From Myxococcales bacterium (GTDB taxonomy: Bacteria > Myxococcota_A > Bradymonadia > REDH01): DNA of 50,875 nucleotides. The notes below the pieces were generated by a model, which worked only from the letters and a program-made list of their open reading frames with translations, was not told where the DNA came from and made no database searches. The stretch covers positions 1-50,875 of the forward strand of contig JACKDJ010000029.1 in assembly GCA_020633625.1 (NCBI GenBank), in the 5' to 3' direction. Below, in pieces: positions 25,558-33,705 of this stretch. Positions within the stretch are counted from its first letter, which is position 1, and the number at the start of each line of letters is the position of its first letter. Position numbers and translations under genes: made by a program.

Positions 25558-26298
25558 TCAGCCGGGGTCGCTGTCCTCGGATTGTGCGAGCTCCAGATAC
25601 CGCTCGACGTAGCGGCCAAAGCGGTCGCGAAGCGCTTCGTGCCGCCGCATATACGCCCACATGTTCGGCCCACCGTTGTAGTAGGCCGACCAGGACCCGC
25701 CCGACTGGCGCCGCTCGTGGTGGTACTTCACGGCGAAGTGGAACATCGCGTTGTCGGTGTGGAGCAGGTAGCGGCACACCTCCTCGCTCCCTTCGATCGG
25801 GATCCGCGCCAGCTCAGGGCGCTCGGCCGATGTCCAGCGCACGAACGTCGTCGACTGCTGGAACATCCCGCATTCGGTGCCGGAGCCGATGGCGAGCTCC
25901 CGGAAGTTCGACTCCTGGTGAGCCGTCGCGAGCACTTCGTCGAGGGGCACGCCGTACTGGTTTGAGCCAGCAACGAGGAGCCGCGCCGTGTCCCAACAGT
26001 CGACCTCCTGGACCACCGTGTCGGAGTAGTCCGGGATGCCTGCGCGATCCCGTCGCGTGGACGTGCAGTAGCTGCCGCAGCGCGGGTGTGCCACGTGGAT
26101 CTCGCGAATCAGTGACGCGACCGCCGCGACCTCCGGAGGATCCTCCGGGCGCGGCCCGATGCGCTCCGCCTCGGGCAGACGGCGCAGAGCGGATGCTGCG
26201 ACCATCGGCTGCGTCCCGGTCGCGAGAGTGCCCGCCGGCAGAAGGGCGGCCACCGCCGTCGAGACCACCACCAACCACGCGCGCGCTCGGACTTTCAT
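25558..26298 (-). CDS. Secreted lytic transglycosylase-like (SLT fold) protein
   Basis: This 246-aa protein has a signal peptide (AWLVVVSTAVAALLPAGTLA). The C-terminal half has the order of lysozyme-like SLT domains: ATAHQESNFRELAIG with the probable catalytic Glu in the ES motif, ECGMFQQS in place of the usual GLMQ, and SAYYNGGPNMWAYMRR matching the AYNxG motif. Cysteines in HPRCGSYC and VDCWD suggest disulfides. It should act on peptidoglycan in the periplasm or envelope; activity is inferred from motifs. The chosen ATG gives the signal peptide, though the frame is open further upstream. It is divergent from the HTH gene, with a 211-bp AT-richer gap holding an AGACAGG/CCTGTCT inverted repeat at 26319-26345. 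Confidence 0.78.
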   Translation of the reverse strand: MKVRARAWLVVVSTAVAALLPAGTLATGTQPMVAASALRRLPEAERIGPRPEDPPEVAAVASLIREIHVAHPRCGSYCTSTRRDRAGIPDYSDTVVQEVDCWDTARLLVAGSNQYGVPLDEVLATAHQESNFRELAIGSGTECGMFQQSTTFVRWTSAERPELARIPIEGSEEVCRYLLHTDNAMFHFAVKYHHERRQSGGSWSAYYNGGPNMWAYMRRHEALRDRFGRYVERYLELAQSEDSDPG

Positions 26299-26475
26299 CG
26301 GGCGACCACCGTCTGAGGAGACAGGGGACACTACGTCACCTGTCTGGAGATCCGCAACGGCGCGCTCGATCCAAGTCGCGATTTTTTCAGGGGAAATGTG
26401 AACATCTGTGGGCGGGTGTAGGTGAAACGCCGTGCCGAAGACTCGGTGTTTTGTGTACGAGAATGCATAAATTGG

Positions 26476-26503
26476 TTGACCACGACTCGATACCGCGTAC
26501 GAT
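26476..26503 (+). promoter_or_regulatory. Sigma-70-like promoter for the HTH gene, possibly giving a leaderless mRNA
   Basis: TTGACC (26476-26481) and TACGAT (26498-26503) are separated by 16 bp in a locally AT-rich stretch. A transcript starting 6-8 bases after the -10 would begin at or next to the ATG at 26510, and there is no Shine-Dalgarno between. This suggests a leaderless message. It is a motif match only. Confidence 0.4.
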
Positions 26504-26509
26504 GGCGCC

Positions 26510-27316
26510 ATGGACACGACGACGACGAACACCCCCTCCCGAGCCGAGCTCTCACGTCGCGTAGGCTACTCCCTGCTGGCGTCGGGAGCGCGGCTGGCGC
26601 GGCTGTTTAGGATGCCGGCGGCAGAGCTTCAGGAGTGGGTCGAGTTGGCCTATTTCCACGAACTGCGCGCGGCTGGATACAAGCTGCGCGAGGTGTCGGC
26701 GCAGATGGGGATCTCGCCCCGGAAGGCGGCGCAGCTCTCGGCGCGGCTCAAGCAGAACTTCCTGGACCCGGAGCGCGAGGTCGGGCTGCCGCGGCGAATC
26801 GAGTTCATGCTGTGGGCCGGTCCGCTGAGCGCCGCGCGCCTCTATCAGGTGCTGCCGGCCGAGGACCCGGACGCGATCGACGCTGCGCTGGCCACACTTG
26901 TGGAGTCTGGGCGCGTCGTCGAGCAGCCGGGGGCTCGTGTGACGTACCGAGTCTCTGGCGCGGAAGCGCGGCTGGCGCGGGACGCGACGGCTGCGCGCGT
27001 GGATGGACTGAACCACCTAGTCGCCGGCGTGTTCCAGGCGGCGTACGGTAGATTCTTTGGTGACGCGGCTGCTTCGTTCGCGCGCACGCTCGGTCTGCGC
27101 GTCCGCCGCGAGGACCTGCCGGAGCTGGCGCGTCTGTACGAAGACGAAGTGTGGCCGGCGCTGCGAGCGCTCGACGCGGCTGCGTCGGCCGACCCGGATG
27201 CGGTCGAGATCGACGTGGCGCTTTGTTGGGGGCCATCGGCCCTGCCTCCGTTCGACGTCGGGGCGGCGTCAGCGGAGGGGGTTCTGGAATCGCCCACGGA
27301 GGGAGGCGAGTCATGA
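26510..27316 (+). CDS. Predicted DNA-binding protein with helix-turn-helix (function unknown)
   Basis: This 268-aa soluble protein has an N-terminal helical region, LARLFRMPAAELQEWVELAY, then KLREVSAQMGISPRKAAQLS (about 65-84), which reads as a helix-turn-helix. A second winged-helix-like segment follows (EFMLWAGPLSAARLYQVLPA, then AALATLVESGRVVEQPGARV). The C-terminal 100 residues are helical and unassigned. The layout recalls DUF6502-like proteins of myxobacteria, but I cannot confirm the family. Its stop overlaps the next gene's start (ATGA), coupling it to a Kazal-like lipoprotein. It may regulate that lipoprotein or the divergent transglycosylase gene; both are inference. Confidence 0.7.
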   Translation: MDTTTTNTPSRAELSRRVGYSLLASGARLARLFRMPAAELQEWVELAYFHELRAAGYKLREVSAQMGISPRKAAQLSARLKQNFLDPEREVGLPRRIEFMLWAGPLSAARLYQVLPAEDPDAIDAALATLVESGRVVEQPGARVTYRVSGAEARLARDATAARVDGLNHLVAGVFQAAYGRFFGDAAASFARTLGLRVRREDLPELARLYEDEVWPALRALDAAASADPDAVEIDVALCWGPSALPPFDVGAASAEGVLESPTEGGES

Positions 27317-28320
27317 GACGGAGAGAGTTCACAGCGCTGTTCTTGGTCGCTGCCGCGTGTGGCGCGGGCTGCAACTCGGGGAGCACGGCGTCGGACTGCA
27401 GCGGCTCGGCGGTCGAGCTCGCGGCCGGTTCGGCGTGCGGCTACCTGATCACCGAGACGGGGTTCCTCTGTCCGGCTGATCTCCCGGAGGAGTACCGATT
27501 CGGGGCCGTCGTGGTCTGCGCAGAGGACGGGGCCGCCCTGGGGCCCGCGGACGAGCAGGCGCTGTGCGAAGCGCTCGCCGGCGAGGGGTACTCGTGGTCG
27601 GCCGACACCGGCTGCACCGGGCCCGGCGGGGAGTCGGTCGGCCTCGAGCGGGTGGTAGACCCCGCGGCGGACACGTCGGCCGACGTCCCGTTCGACGACT
27701 CGGGGCGTGACGTCGGAACGGACGCTGAGCCTACCGACGCGGAGGTCGAGGTCTCGGTTCCCGACATCGGGGTGGATGGGGGCCCCGCTGAGGTGGGAGT
27801 CGACGCGGGCGTCGAGCTCGTCGCGTGCTCGTGGGACGAGCCGTGCGAGGACGGCTTTGTCTGCATTCAGACTTTCCCTGTCGGTTGCACGGCTGGGCCC
27901 TGGGAGGGACAGTGCGAGGAGCTCCCGCGCCCCGAGGAGAGCTGCCCGGCCGTCGAGGTCTGCGGCTGCGACGGGACGGCGTACGGCGACCCTTGTCAGG
28001 CGCGGCGCGCCGGCTACGGGGGGCCGACGTTCGACTGCTCGTCGTCGTGCGCGCCGATCGCGGACTCCTGCGGTGGGGAGTGCTTCGAGATGCGCGCGTA
28101 CCCGTACTCGAACGGCTGCATCGATCGCACGGCGGGTCCGCGCGTCGTGGGCTGCACGGAGGCGGACGGAGGGACGGACGACACACCATGCGTCCGGCGG
28201 CTGGTCGACGGCGCGCTCTTCGAGGCGACGTCGGGCTCACCGTTCGTTGCGAGCTCCGGGTGGACGACGTGCACCGAGGAGGAAGTGGCGCTTCTGGCCG
28301 CTTCAACGGACTGCGACTGA
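27313..28320 (+). CDS. Lipoprotein with Kazal-like Cys-rich domain
   Basis: This 335-aa protein has a lipoprotein signal (LFLVAAACGAGC, with two candidate acylated cysteines) and a Cys-containing N-terminal domain to about residue 120. An Asp/Val-rich linker follows (DPAADTSADVPFDDSGRDVG onward). A Cys-rich region (about 175-250) includes VCGCDGTAYGDPCQARRAG, the core pattern of Kazal-type protease inhibitors. The C-terminal segment has further paired cysteines. Kazal domains commonly block serine proteases, so an inhibitor at the cell surface is possible but unproven. A GGGAGGCGAG ribosome binding site precedes ATG 27313, which overlaps the HTH gene's stop by 4 bp. A nested inverted repeat follows 8 bp after the stop. 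Confidence 0.75.
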   Translation: MRRREFTALFLVAAACGAGCNSGSTASDCSGSAVELAAGSACGYLITETGFLCPADLPEEYRFGAVVVCAEDGAALGPADEQALCEALAGEGYSWSADTGCTGPGGESVGLERVVDPAADTSADVPFDDSGRDVGTDAEPTDAEVEVSVPDIGVDGGPAEVGVDAGVELVACSWDEPCEDGFVCIQTFPVGCTAGPWEGQCEELPRPEESCPAVEVCGCDGTAYGDPCQARRAGYGGPTFDCSSSCAPIADSCGGECFEMRAYPYSNGCIDRTAGPRVVGCTEADGGTDDTPCVRRLVDGALFEATSGSPFVASSGWTTCTEEEVALLAASTDCD

Positions 28321-28327
28321 CCGACAT

Positions 28328-28377
28328 CCGTGCGGCGCGAGCCTGCGCGGCTCGCTGCGGAGGGTGACGCCGCACGG
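28328..28377 (+). terminator. Nested inverted repeat after the Kazal-like lipoprotein gene
   Basis: Outer arms CCGTGCGGCG (28328-28337) and CGCCGCACGG (28368-28377) are perfect complements. Inside them CGAGCC (28338-28343) and GGCTCG (28349-28354) form a second perfect stem with a 5-nt loop. It begins 8 bp after the stop codon. The lack of a T-run leaves Rho-independent termination uncertain, but mRNA 3'-end protection or termination is the natural reading. Confidence 0.5.
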
Positions 28378-28531
28378 GATCCCGCGCCCGCTGCCCTTCA
28401 GCGCCGGGAGGCCGAAGCGACGGCTCCGATCCGACGCACGAGACGCATGACGGTACGTTCGGAGTGGCAGACCTGCGACATGTAGGATAAGATCGCTCCA
28501 CCGCGAACTCGCAAGCCACACGAGGTGCAGC

Positions 28532-31258
28532 ATGGGCGCGCGGGCGTCGGTCGACGAGCTGACAAATACGGTCGTGGCCGTGGTGGCGGCAGACTACGCC
28601 GCTCTCGGCACGAGCGCGCTGTATCAGCTCCTCGCGGACGTTACGGCGGGGAAACCGGCCGGCCTGGCGGACCCGCTCGCGCACGACTTCGTCGCCGACA
28701 TCGCGAGCCTGATCGAGGCCGAGTACTCGCACCTCTCTGCCGGCGAGGTGACGGTCGCGCTTGGGCGCGTGGCGCAAGAGGTCGACCGCCTGCGCCGAGC
28801 GACCGGGCTCAACTCTGGTGCGGCCCGGCGCGTCATGACCTCGGCGTCGGGTTCCGGCGCGTCTCCAGTGGTGGTTCCGGCGTCGCAGCAATACGTGCGC
28901 GATCCGACGTTCAGCTATGTCGCGGAGTGGGCCCCGTCTCGGTCGCTCCTGACCCTTCGGTTCGAGAGCGACGGAGATCTCTGGCGGTTCGCCGCGCAGG
29001 TCGTCGCGACCGGGCACTTCGAGGTGCCACTGGCTCCCGCCCCCCCGCGGCTCGCGGCGCTGGCCGTCGACCTCGCCACGTTCGGCGCCGGCGTGATCGG
29101 CCGCGTCGCGGCGGCAGCGACGGAGGTCGGCGGAGAGCGTGTTATCTGCGCCCTCACGAGTGAAGGCCCGATCCGGGCACTCGCCGCCCGGCACCGCGAG
29201 GCGGTCTCGTCGTCGCACCACAGGGTAGAGACGCCAGGAACCGGGACCGGTGACTTCCCGACTGTCGGCTGGGGGCCGGAGCGACCCGCTGCCGGGACCG
29301 GCTCGCACCCAACGCAGCCCGCCGTGGCACCGGAGCGTCCCCCGGCGACGGGGTCGCACGCGACGGCGACGGGGTCGCACGCGACGGCGACGGGGTCGCA
29401 CGCGACGGCGACGGGGTCGCATCCGTTCGCGCACGAGCCGAGCGCGCGCCGTCGAGATGCGGTCGCGGCTGCCGCGCATCGGCAGGCGGAGCACCGTGCG
29501 TTCGGCGGCGATCCGAGCGACTCTCAGCTCCCCTCCGATTTCTCTCGCGAGCCTTCCGCGGTCTCCCGCGTCGGCTCGGGCAGCGCGACCAACCCTGGGT
29601 TCGTTCGCGACGACTCCACGGGTACGGCAGCGCGCCGGCGGGCCGTTGCGCGGGCGCGAGCTCACACCATCACAGGGTCGACCGCCCGCGTCACCGAGGA
29701 CGAGCTGCGTCGGTTCGGGCGCGAGACGGGACGCCGGGCTGCGACTGGCTCCGTGTCGGTGGTCCCGGGACTGGCGGAGCCTGACGACGTGAGTTCTCAC
29801 GACGCGCCCCCGTCGCCGCGCGAGACAATCGCCGACGCGCTCGCCCGCGGCCTTAGCGCACCCCACCTGCCCACGCCGGCGGCGACGGGCGCAGCGCCCC
29901 CGACGTTCGCTGACCCCTTCGCAGTCGGGAACGACGAGCTCGGCGGCGCGCTGGGGTCGTCGTCGGCCGTTCCGACGTTCACGGTCGTGGCGTCTGCGCC
30001 CGCCGCTCCCGAAACTCGACGGGCGCCTATCGCGTTCACCGAGGAAGACGGCCTGCGGCTGGGCGCCCTGATCGCACGCCGCGCGGGCGCTGGGTCCGAG
30101 GGAGGAGTACCGAGCCTGGTGCTGCAGACCTGTGGTGGGTACCCCGCGTCGATCTTGGAGGTCGCGACGGGCACTCGTCACTGGCGGGTCGCGCTCCGCG
30201 AGGACTCGGCCCTCGACGTTCGAGTGAGCCCCGAGCCGCGGGAGTTCTCGTTCCACAACCTCGTTGCGGCGTCGGGCCTGGTCGACGCGGCCGCGTTGTC
30301 GAACGCTGTGGCGGAGGCGCGGAGCGGCGGGTCCCGCCTGTCAGACGTCCTCGTCCGCTCCCAGCTCTTGCGGTTCCGCCAGCTCGACGCGATCGTCCAG
30401 GCGCGCGCGGGCCTCATGCTGCGGGCGCTGCTCGCCGAGCCGGTGGTCTCGTTCGAGGTGCGCGCGCACGAGGCGATCGAGGCGCCGGGTACGACGCCGA
30501 TCCAGATTGCCCCGTCCGCGTGGTCCGCGCTGCTCGCGCACTGCGACGCGATGACGCAGGAGGCACTCGAACGGCTCCTCGAGTCGCACCACTCCGACCG
30601 CCCGAGCTTCGTAGCGACGGCGTTCATCGGTGCGTCGGGGCTTCGGCTCGACAGTCGCCAGCGGCGGTTCGTCGAGCAAGTGCTGGTCGGCGACGTCGGC
30701 ATCACCCAGGGCCTCGCACAGTCGCCGCTGCGCCGGCGCCCCTCGCTCGCGCTGCTGGTCGCCCTGGATCTCGCCGGATTGGTTCACTGGGAGCGCAGCG
30801 AGACCTCGGCGAGCCGCATCGGGCGTGTGTGGCCCGCGATCGTCCAAAAGCAGCGAGACGTCGTTCACGCCAACCCGTTCGAGCTGCTCGAGGCGCACTG
30901 GTCTGCCGACGGACACCTCGTCCAGGAGGCGTTCCAGGCCGAGCTACGCAACCTCGACCTCGAGTACGTCATCCATAACGGCACCGCCGAGCAGCAGGCG
31001 GGGGGGCAGGCAACCTACCGCGCGCTGGTCGCGGCGCGCGACGCGCTGCAGGATCCCGCCGTCCGGCGGGCCCGTCGTGAGCAGCTCGTCGACGACTTCA
31101 ACCGAAGAGCGGCGGTCCAGCTCTACGAAAAGCAGGCGGAGCTCGCCTTGTTCAAGGGGGACTACGCGGCGGCGACGGACGCCCTCCGTCGCGTCGTCGA
31201 GCTCGCGCCGCGCCACCCGAGCGCGGGTGCGCAGCTCCGCGCCATCCTCGGCGGGTGA
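28532..31258 (+). CDS. Large multidomain cytoplasmic protein with low-complexity linkers and C-terminal J-like/TPR-like region
   Basis: This 908-aa protein has no signal peptide. Residues 1-100 are helical. About 125-215 is beta-rich (SLLTLRFESDGDLWRFAAQV, then VATGHFEVPLAP), perhaps a PilZ-like fold. About 225-560 is disordered and holds a perfect ATGSHAT repeat. About 580-630 (SGLVDAAALSNAVAEA, then GSRLSDVLVRSQLLRFRQLD) resembles MshEN/DUF4388-type domains. About 775-860 has a J-domain-like start (NPFELLEAHWSADGHLVQEA), and 860-905 fits one TPR-like hairpin (LALFKGDYAAATDALRRVVE). Such mixes are typical of myxobacterial signalling or motility scaffolds. CGAGGTGC precedes the ATG. Function unknown; domain calls other than the repeats are tentative. 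Confidence 0.68.
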   Translation: MGARASVDELTNTVVAVVAADYAALGTSALYQLLADVTAGKPAGLADPLAHDFVADIASLIEAEYSHLSAGEVTVALGRVAQEVDRLRRATGLNSGAARRVMTSASGSGASPVVVPASQQYVRDPTFSYVAEWAPSRSLLTLRFESDGDLWRFAAQVVATGHFEVPLAPAPPRLAALAVDLATFGAGVIGRVAAAATEVGGERVICALTSEGPIRALAARHREAVSSSHHRVETPGTGTGDFPTVGWGPERPAAGTGSHPTQPAVAPERPPATGSHATATGSHATATGSHATATGSHPFAHEPSARRRDAVAAAAHRQAEHRAFGGDPSDSQLPSDFSREPSAVSRVGSGSATNPGFVRDDSTGTAARRRAVARARAHTITGSTARVTEDELRRFGRETGRRAATGSVSVVPGLAEPDDVSSHDAPPSPRETIADALARGLSAPHLPTPAATGAAPPTFADPFAVGNDELGGALGSSSAVPTFTVVASAPAAPETRRAPIAFTEEDGLRLGALIARRAGAGSEGGVPSLVLQTCGGYPASILEVATGTRHWRVALREDSALDVRVSPEPREFSFHNLVAASGLVDAAALSNAVAEARSGGSRLSDVLVRSQLLRFRQLDAIVQARAGLMLRALLAEPVVSFEVRAHEAIEAPGTTPIQIAPSAWSALLAHCDAMTQEALERLLESHHSDRPSFVATAFIGASGLRLDSRQRRFVEQVLVGDVGITQGLAQSPLRRRPSLALLVALDLAGLVHWERSETSASRIGRVWPAIVQKQRDVVHANPFELLEAHWSADGHLVQEAFQAELRNLDLEYVIHNGTAEQQAGGQATYRALVAARDALQDPAVRRARREQLVDDFNRRAAVQLYEKQAELALFKGDYAAATDALRRVVELAPRHPSAGAQLRAILGG
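29345..29422 (+). repeat. 21-bp in-frame minisatellite, 3.7 copies
   Basis: Three exact copies of GCGACGGGGTCGCACGCGAC plus a final G (29345-29365, 29366-29386, 29387-29407) and a partial fourth to 29422 encode repeated ATGSHAT heptapeptides in the disordered linker of the 908-aa protein. Unit length is a multiple of three, so copy number can change without breaking the frame. Exact identity suggests recent expansion by slippage. Confidence 0.9.
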
Positions 31259-31329
31259 TCTCCGTGCCCGGCTACGGGGCGCGGCGCTCGTCGGCAGCCG
31301 CGCGCGGCGGCGGGACTGGTGCCGTAGCC

Positions 31330-32091
31330 ATGGTCGTGCGGCTAGCGTTCGCCGGGCTCGTGGTTGCAGCCTGCGGTCGCGGTCCTGTGGAGTCAGCGCT
31401 TCCGAGGACGGCGCCTGCCGAGCTACGCGCGGAAGCCGCGAGATGCGACGAAGGCGACGCCTTCGCGTGTGTGAACGTGGGAGGGGCGCTCGCCGAGGGC
31501 TCGGGCGTCGATCTTGACGTCTCGGCTGGGGTTGCGCTGGCTGAACGAGGCTGCGACCAAGGCGCGCTCCTCGGGTGCGTGAGCGCGGCGCGGTTCGCGG
31601 ACGCGCCGCACGCGGTCGAGCTGCTGCGCCGCGCCTGTGATGGCGGCTTCGCGGGCGGGTGCGTCCCGCTGGGCGACCGACTGGCGGGTGGGGCGCCGGT
31701 GGACGCACTTGCCGCTTGGTCACGCGGGTGTGACGGCGGGATCGTGTCGGGCTGCTACGCGGTGGGGATGGCGTACTTGCGCGGCGTCGGTGTGGACGCG
31801 TCCGAGGCCCGCGCGGCCGAGTTGCTGTCGTCTGCGTGCGGGCACGGCTCGTCGGAGGCCTGCCGCGAGCGCGGCCGCATCGCATGGGCGAGCGTCGACC
31901 CCGAGGAACGACATCGCGCGCTGCCGCTCTTGCAGCGGGCGTGCGGAGGTCTCGACGGCGAGGCGTGCGCGCTCTCGGCCGAGGTCATGTCGGCCAACGC
32001 TGGCGACCCCATCGAGGCCGCGGCGGCGCCCTCATTTCTGCGGCGCGCGTGCGAGCTCGGCTGGGTCGCCGCGTGTGACGCGCCGCGATGA
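31330..32091 (+). CDS. Sel1-like repeat (SLR) lipoprotein
   Basis: This 253-aa protein has a lipobox LVVAAC (Cys15). From about residue 30 there are repeated 30-36-residue alpha/alpha units of the Sel1/HcpA type with paired cysteines: CDEGDAFACVNVGGALAEGS, GCDQGALLGCVSAARF, ACDGGFAGGCVPLGDRL, GCDGGIVSGCYAVGMAYLRG, ACGHGSSEACRERGRIAW, ACGGLDGEACALSAEVM and ACELGWVAACDAPR. Such proteins act as periplasmic or surface binding scaffolds. An earlier GTG at 31255 overlaps the previous stop, but ATG 31330 gives the proper lipoprotein signal and is preferred. It probably follows the 908-aa gene in one transcript. Confidence 0.85.
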   Translation: MVVRLAFAGLVVAACGRGPVESALPRTAPAELRAEAARCDEGDAFACVNVGGALAEGSGVDLDVSAGVALAERGCDQGALLGCVSAARFADAPHAVELLRRACDGGFAGGCVPLGDRLAGGAPVDALAAWSRGCDGGIVSGCYAVGMAYLRGVGVDASEARAAELLSSACGHGSSEACRERGRIAWASVDPEERHRALPLLQRACGGLDGEACALSAEVMSANAGDPIEAAAAPSFLRRACELGWVAACDAPR

Positions 32092-32145
32092 GCGGGCCGT
32101 CGCACCGGCGCGTTGGCACGGGTGCGACGGCGGCTCGCGTTCGGA

Positions 32146-32760
32146 CTAGCCCTTCGCTGCGGCGTAGCGCGCGGCGACGGCGTCCCAGTTGATGACGGCG
32201 AAGAACGCCTCGAGGTAGTCGGGGCGGCGGTTCTGGTAGAGCAGGTAGTAGGCGTGCTCCCAGACGTCGACGCCGAGGATCGGCGTGTTGCCGTTCGCGA
32301 GCGGCGTGTCCTGGTTCGCGGTCGACTCGACGACGAGGCCGCCGCTCGCGTTCACCGACAGCCAGCCCCAGCCGGAGCCGAAGCGTGTGGCGGCGGCGTT
32401 CTTGAGCTGGGTCTTGAACGCGTCGAACGAGCCGAAGGTCGCGTCGATGGCGGCGCCAAGCTCACCGGTCGGGGTGCCGCCACCTTTGGGCCCCATGATC
32501 TCCCAGAACAGGCAGTGGTTGTAGAAGCCACCGCCGTTGTTCTGCACCGCGCCGCGAATGTCAGCGGGGACAGCGGCGAGGTCGGAGAGGAGCTCGACGA
32601 TCGTCTTGTCGGCAAGCTCGGGATGCTTGTCGAGCGCTGCGTTCAGGTTGTTGGTGTAGGCGGCGTGGTGCTTGCCGTGGTGGATCTCCATCGTTCGCGC
32701 GTCGATGTGGGGCTCGAGCGCGTCGTAGGCGTAGGGCAGCGCGGGAAGTGTGAAGGCCAT
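32146..32760 (-). CDS. Superoxide dismutase (Fe/Mn family, Mn-like)
   Basis: This 204-aa protein of normal length converts superoxide to oxygen and peroxide. Metal ligands are His27 in MEIHHGKHHAAY, His82 in GGFYNHCLFWE, and the Asp/His of GVDVWEHAYYLLYQNRRPDY. NNGGGFYNH and the NQDTPL segment are closer to Mn or cambialistic enzymes than to Fe-SOD. There is no signal peptide, so it is cytosolic. It is convergent with the Sel1 lipoprotein gene. The 135-bp upstream gap should hold its promoter, but no clear motif stands out. A sodA or sodB symbol cannot be assigned safely. Confidence 0.96.
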   Translation of the reverse strand: MAFTLPALPYAYDALEPHIDARTMEIHHGKHHAAYTNNLNAALDKHPELADKTIVELLSDLAAVPADIRGAVQNNGGGFYNHCLFWEIMGPKGGGTPTGELGAAIDATFGSFDAFKTQLKNAAATRFGSGWGWLSVNASGGLVVESTANQDTPLANGNTPILGVDVWEHAYYLLYQNRRPDYLEAFFAVINWDAVAARYAAAKG

Positions 32761-32895
32761 GGGGCTCCTTGGGTCGTGGGCTCGATGGCCCGGTCTGAGT
32801 GGCTCGGCGTGCGTGCGCCGCTGGTCGCTAGGCGCCCGACAGTAACCATCGGGGGGGGGCTGTCAACGCGCCCGATCCGAGGCTGCTAGGCGCTC

Positions 32896-33705
32896 TCAGA
32901 ACCCGTCGGGGCGACACCAGCCGCCGTCGCAGCTCCACGGACCACAGTCTGCCGACGTGTTGCACGAGGCGTCCCAGAACAGGATCTCGCCTCGGATTGG
33001 TGGCTCGGCGCCGGCGGCCTCCGGCGTGATGCACTCGCCGCCGACGCACAGCCAGGGGCCGCAGTCGGCGTGCATGGAGCAGGTCTCAGCCGCGAGGTCT
33101 TCGAGGTCGTCGAACGTCATCTGGAGCTCGGTCAGCCCCTCGCGGCAGATGCCCGGGGCCGTGCAGTCGCTGTCGGCCGAGCACTCATCATCGCCCAGAC
33201 ACGCGACGCCGTCGTCGTCGGTTTCGATGCGAGCGGGGTTCACGTACTCGTCGGGGTGACAGTATCCCGCCGCGCAGACCCACGACCCGCAGTCGCTCGG
33301 CTGCTCGCACGACCCATCCCAGTACGCGAGCTCTCGGCGCGAGACGGTGGGGCGCCCGGTCTCGGCGGGGTCGACACAGACGCCGCTGACGCAGGCCCAC
33401 GGTCCACAGTCATCGTCCGTGCCGCAGCCCGAGCCGCCGCTGGTGCCCCCGAAACGCTCGCTGTACCAGCGCGCCGCGCGGAGCGGGGTCGCGTCGAAGG
33501 GCTCGTCGAGCGCGCCGCGCTCGCAAACGCCAAGCACGCAGGCCTCTCCGGCGCCGCACTGGTCGTGCCGCATGCACGACTCGTCGTGGCGCACGCGGGG
33601 TCCACCGCAGCCGGCCGCGGTCGTCCCCGCTGCGATAACGATTGCGAGTGCGCCTGCCGCGGTCGGCGCGAGGAGCCAGCGCGCGGGCTGGCGACGGATA
33701 CGCAT
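32896..33705 (-). CDS. Cys-rich lipoprotein with repeated DCGxWxCxxGxC units
   Basis: This 269-aa protein has a lipoprotein signal ending TTAAGC and then six Cys-rich units. Most read C-x(5)-DCGPWxCxxGxCxxP, seen in DDDCGPWACVSGVCVDP, PSDCGSWVCAAGYCHP, HADCGPWLCVGGECITP and SADCGPWSCDGGWCRPDGF. Between units are segments such as REILFWD-like RGEILFWDASC and RRELAYWDGSC, so the repeat is about 50-60 residues with a W-D-x-S-C lead. The ATG shares one base with the stop of the upstream lectin lipoprotein gene (TGATG), so the two are translationally coupled and probably act together on the surface. An in-frame TTG one codon earlier is less likely. Function unknown. Confidence 0.78.
   Translation of the reverse strand: MRIRRQPARWLLAPTAAGALAIVIAAGTTAAGCGGPRVRHDESCMRHDQCGAGEACVLGVCERGALDEPFDATPLRAARWYSERFGGTSGGSGCGTDDDCGPWACVSGVCVDPAETGRPTVSRRELAYWDGSCEQPSDCGSWVCAAGYCHPDEYVNPARIETDDDGVACLGDDECSADSDCTAPGICREGLTELQMTFDDLEDLAAETCSMHADCGPWLCVGGECITPEAAGAEPPIRGEILFWDASCNTSADCGPWSCDGGWCRPDGF

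Noticed and set aside
27731..30256. Minus-strand frame of 841 codons opposite the Kazal-like lipoprotein and the 908-aa gene
   Set aside because: No start context, signal or domain; the plus-strand genes have ribosome binding sites and recognisable features.
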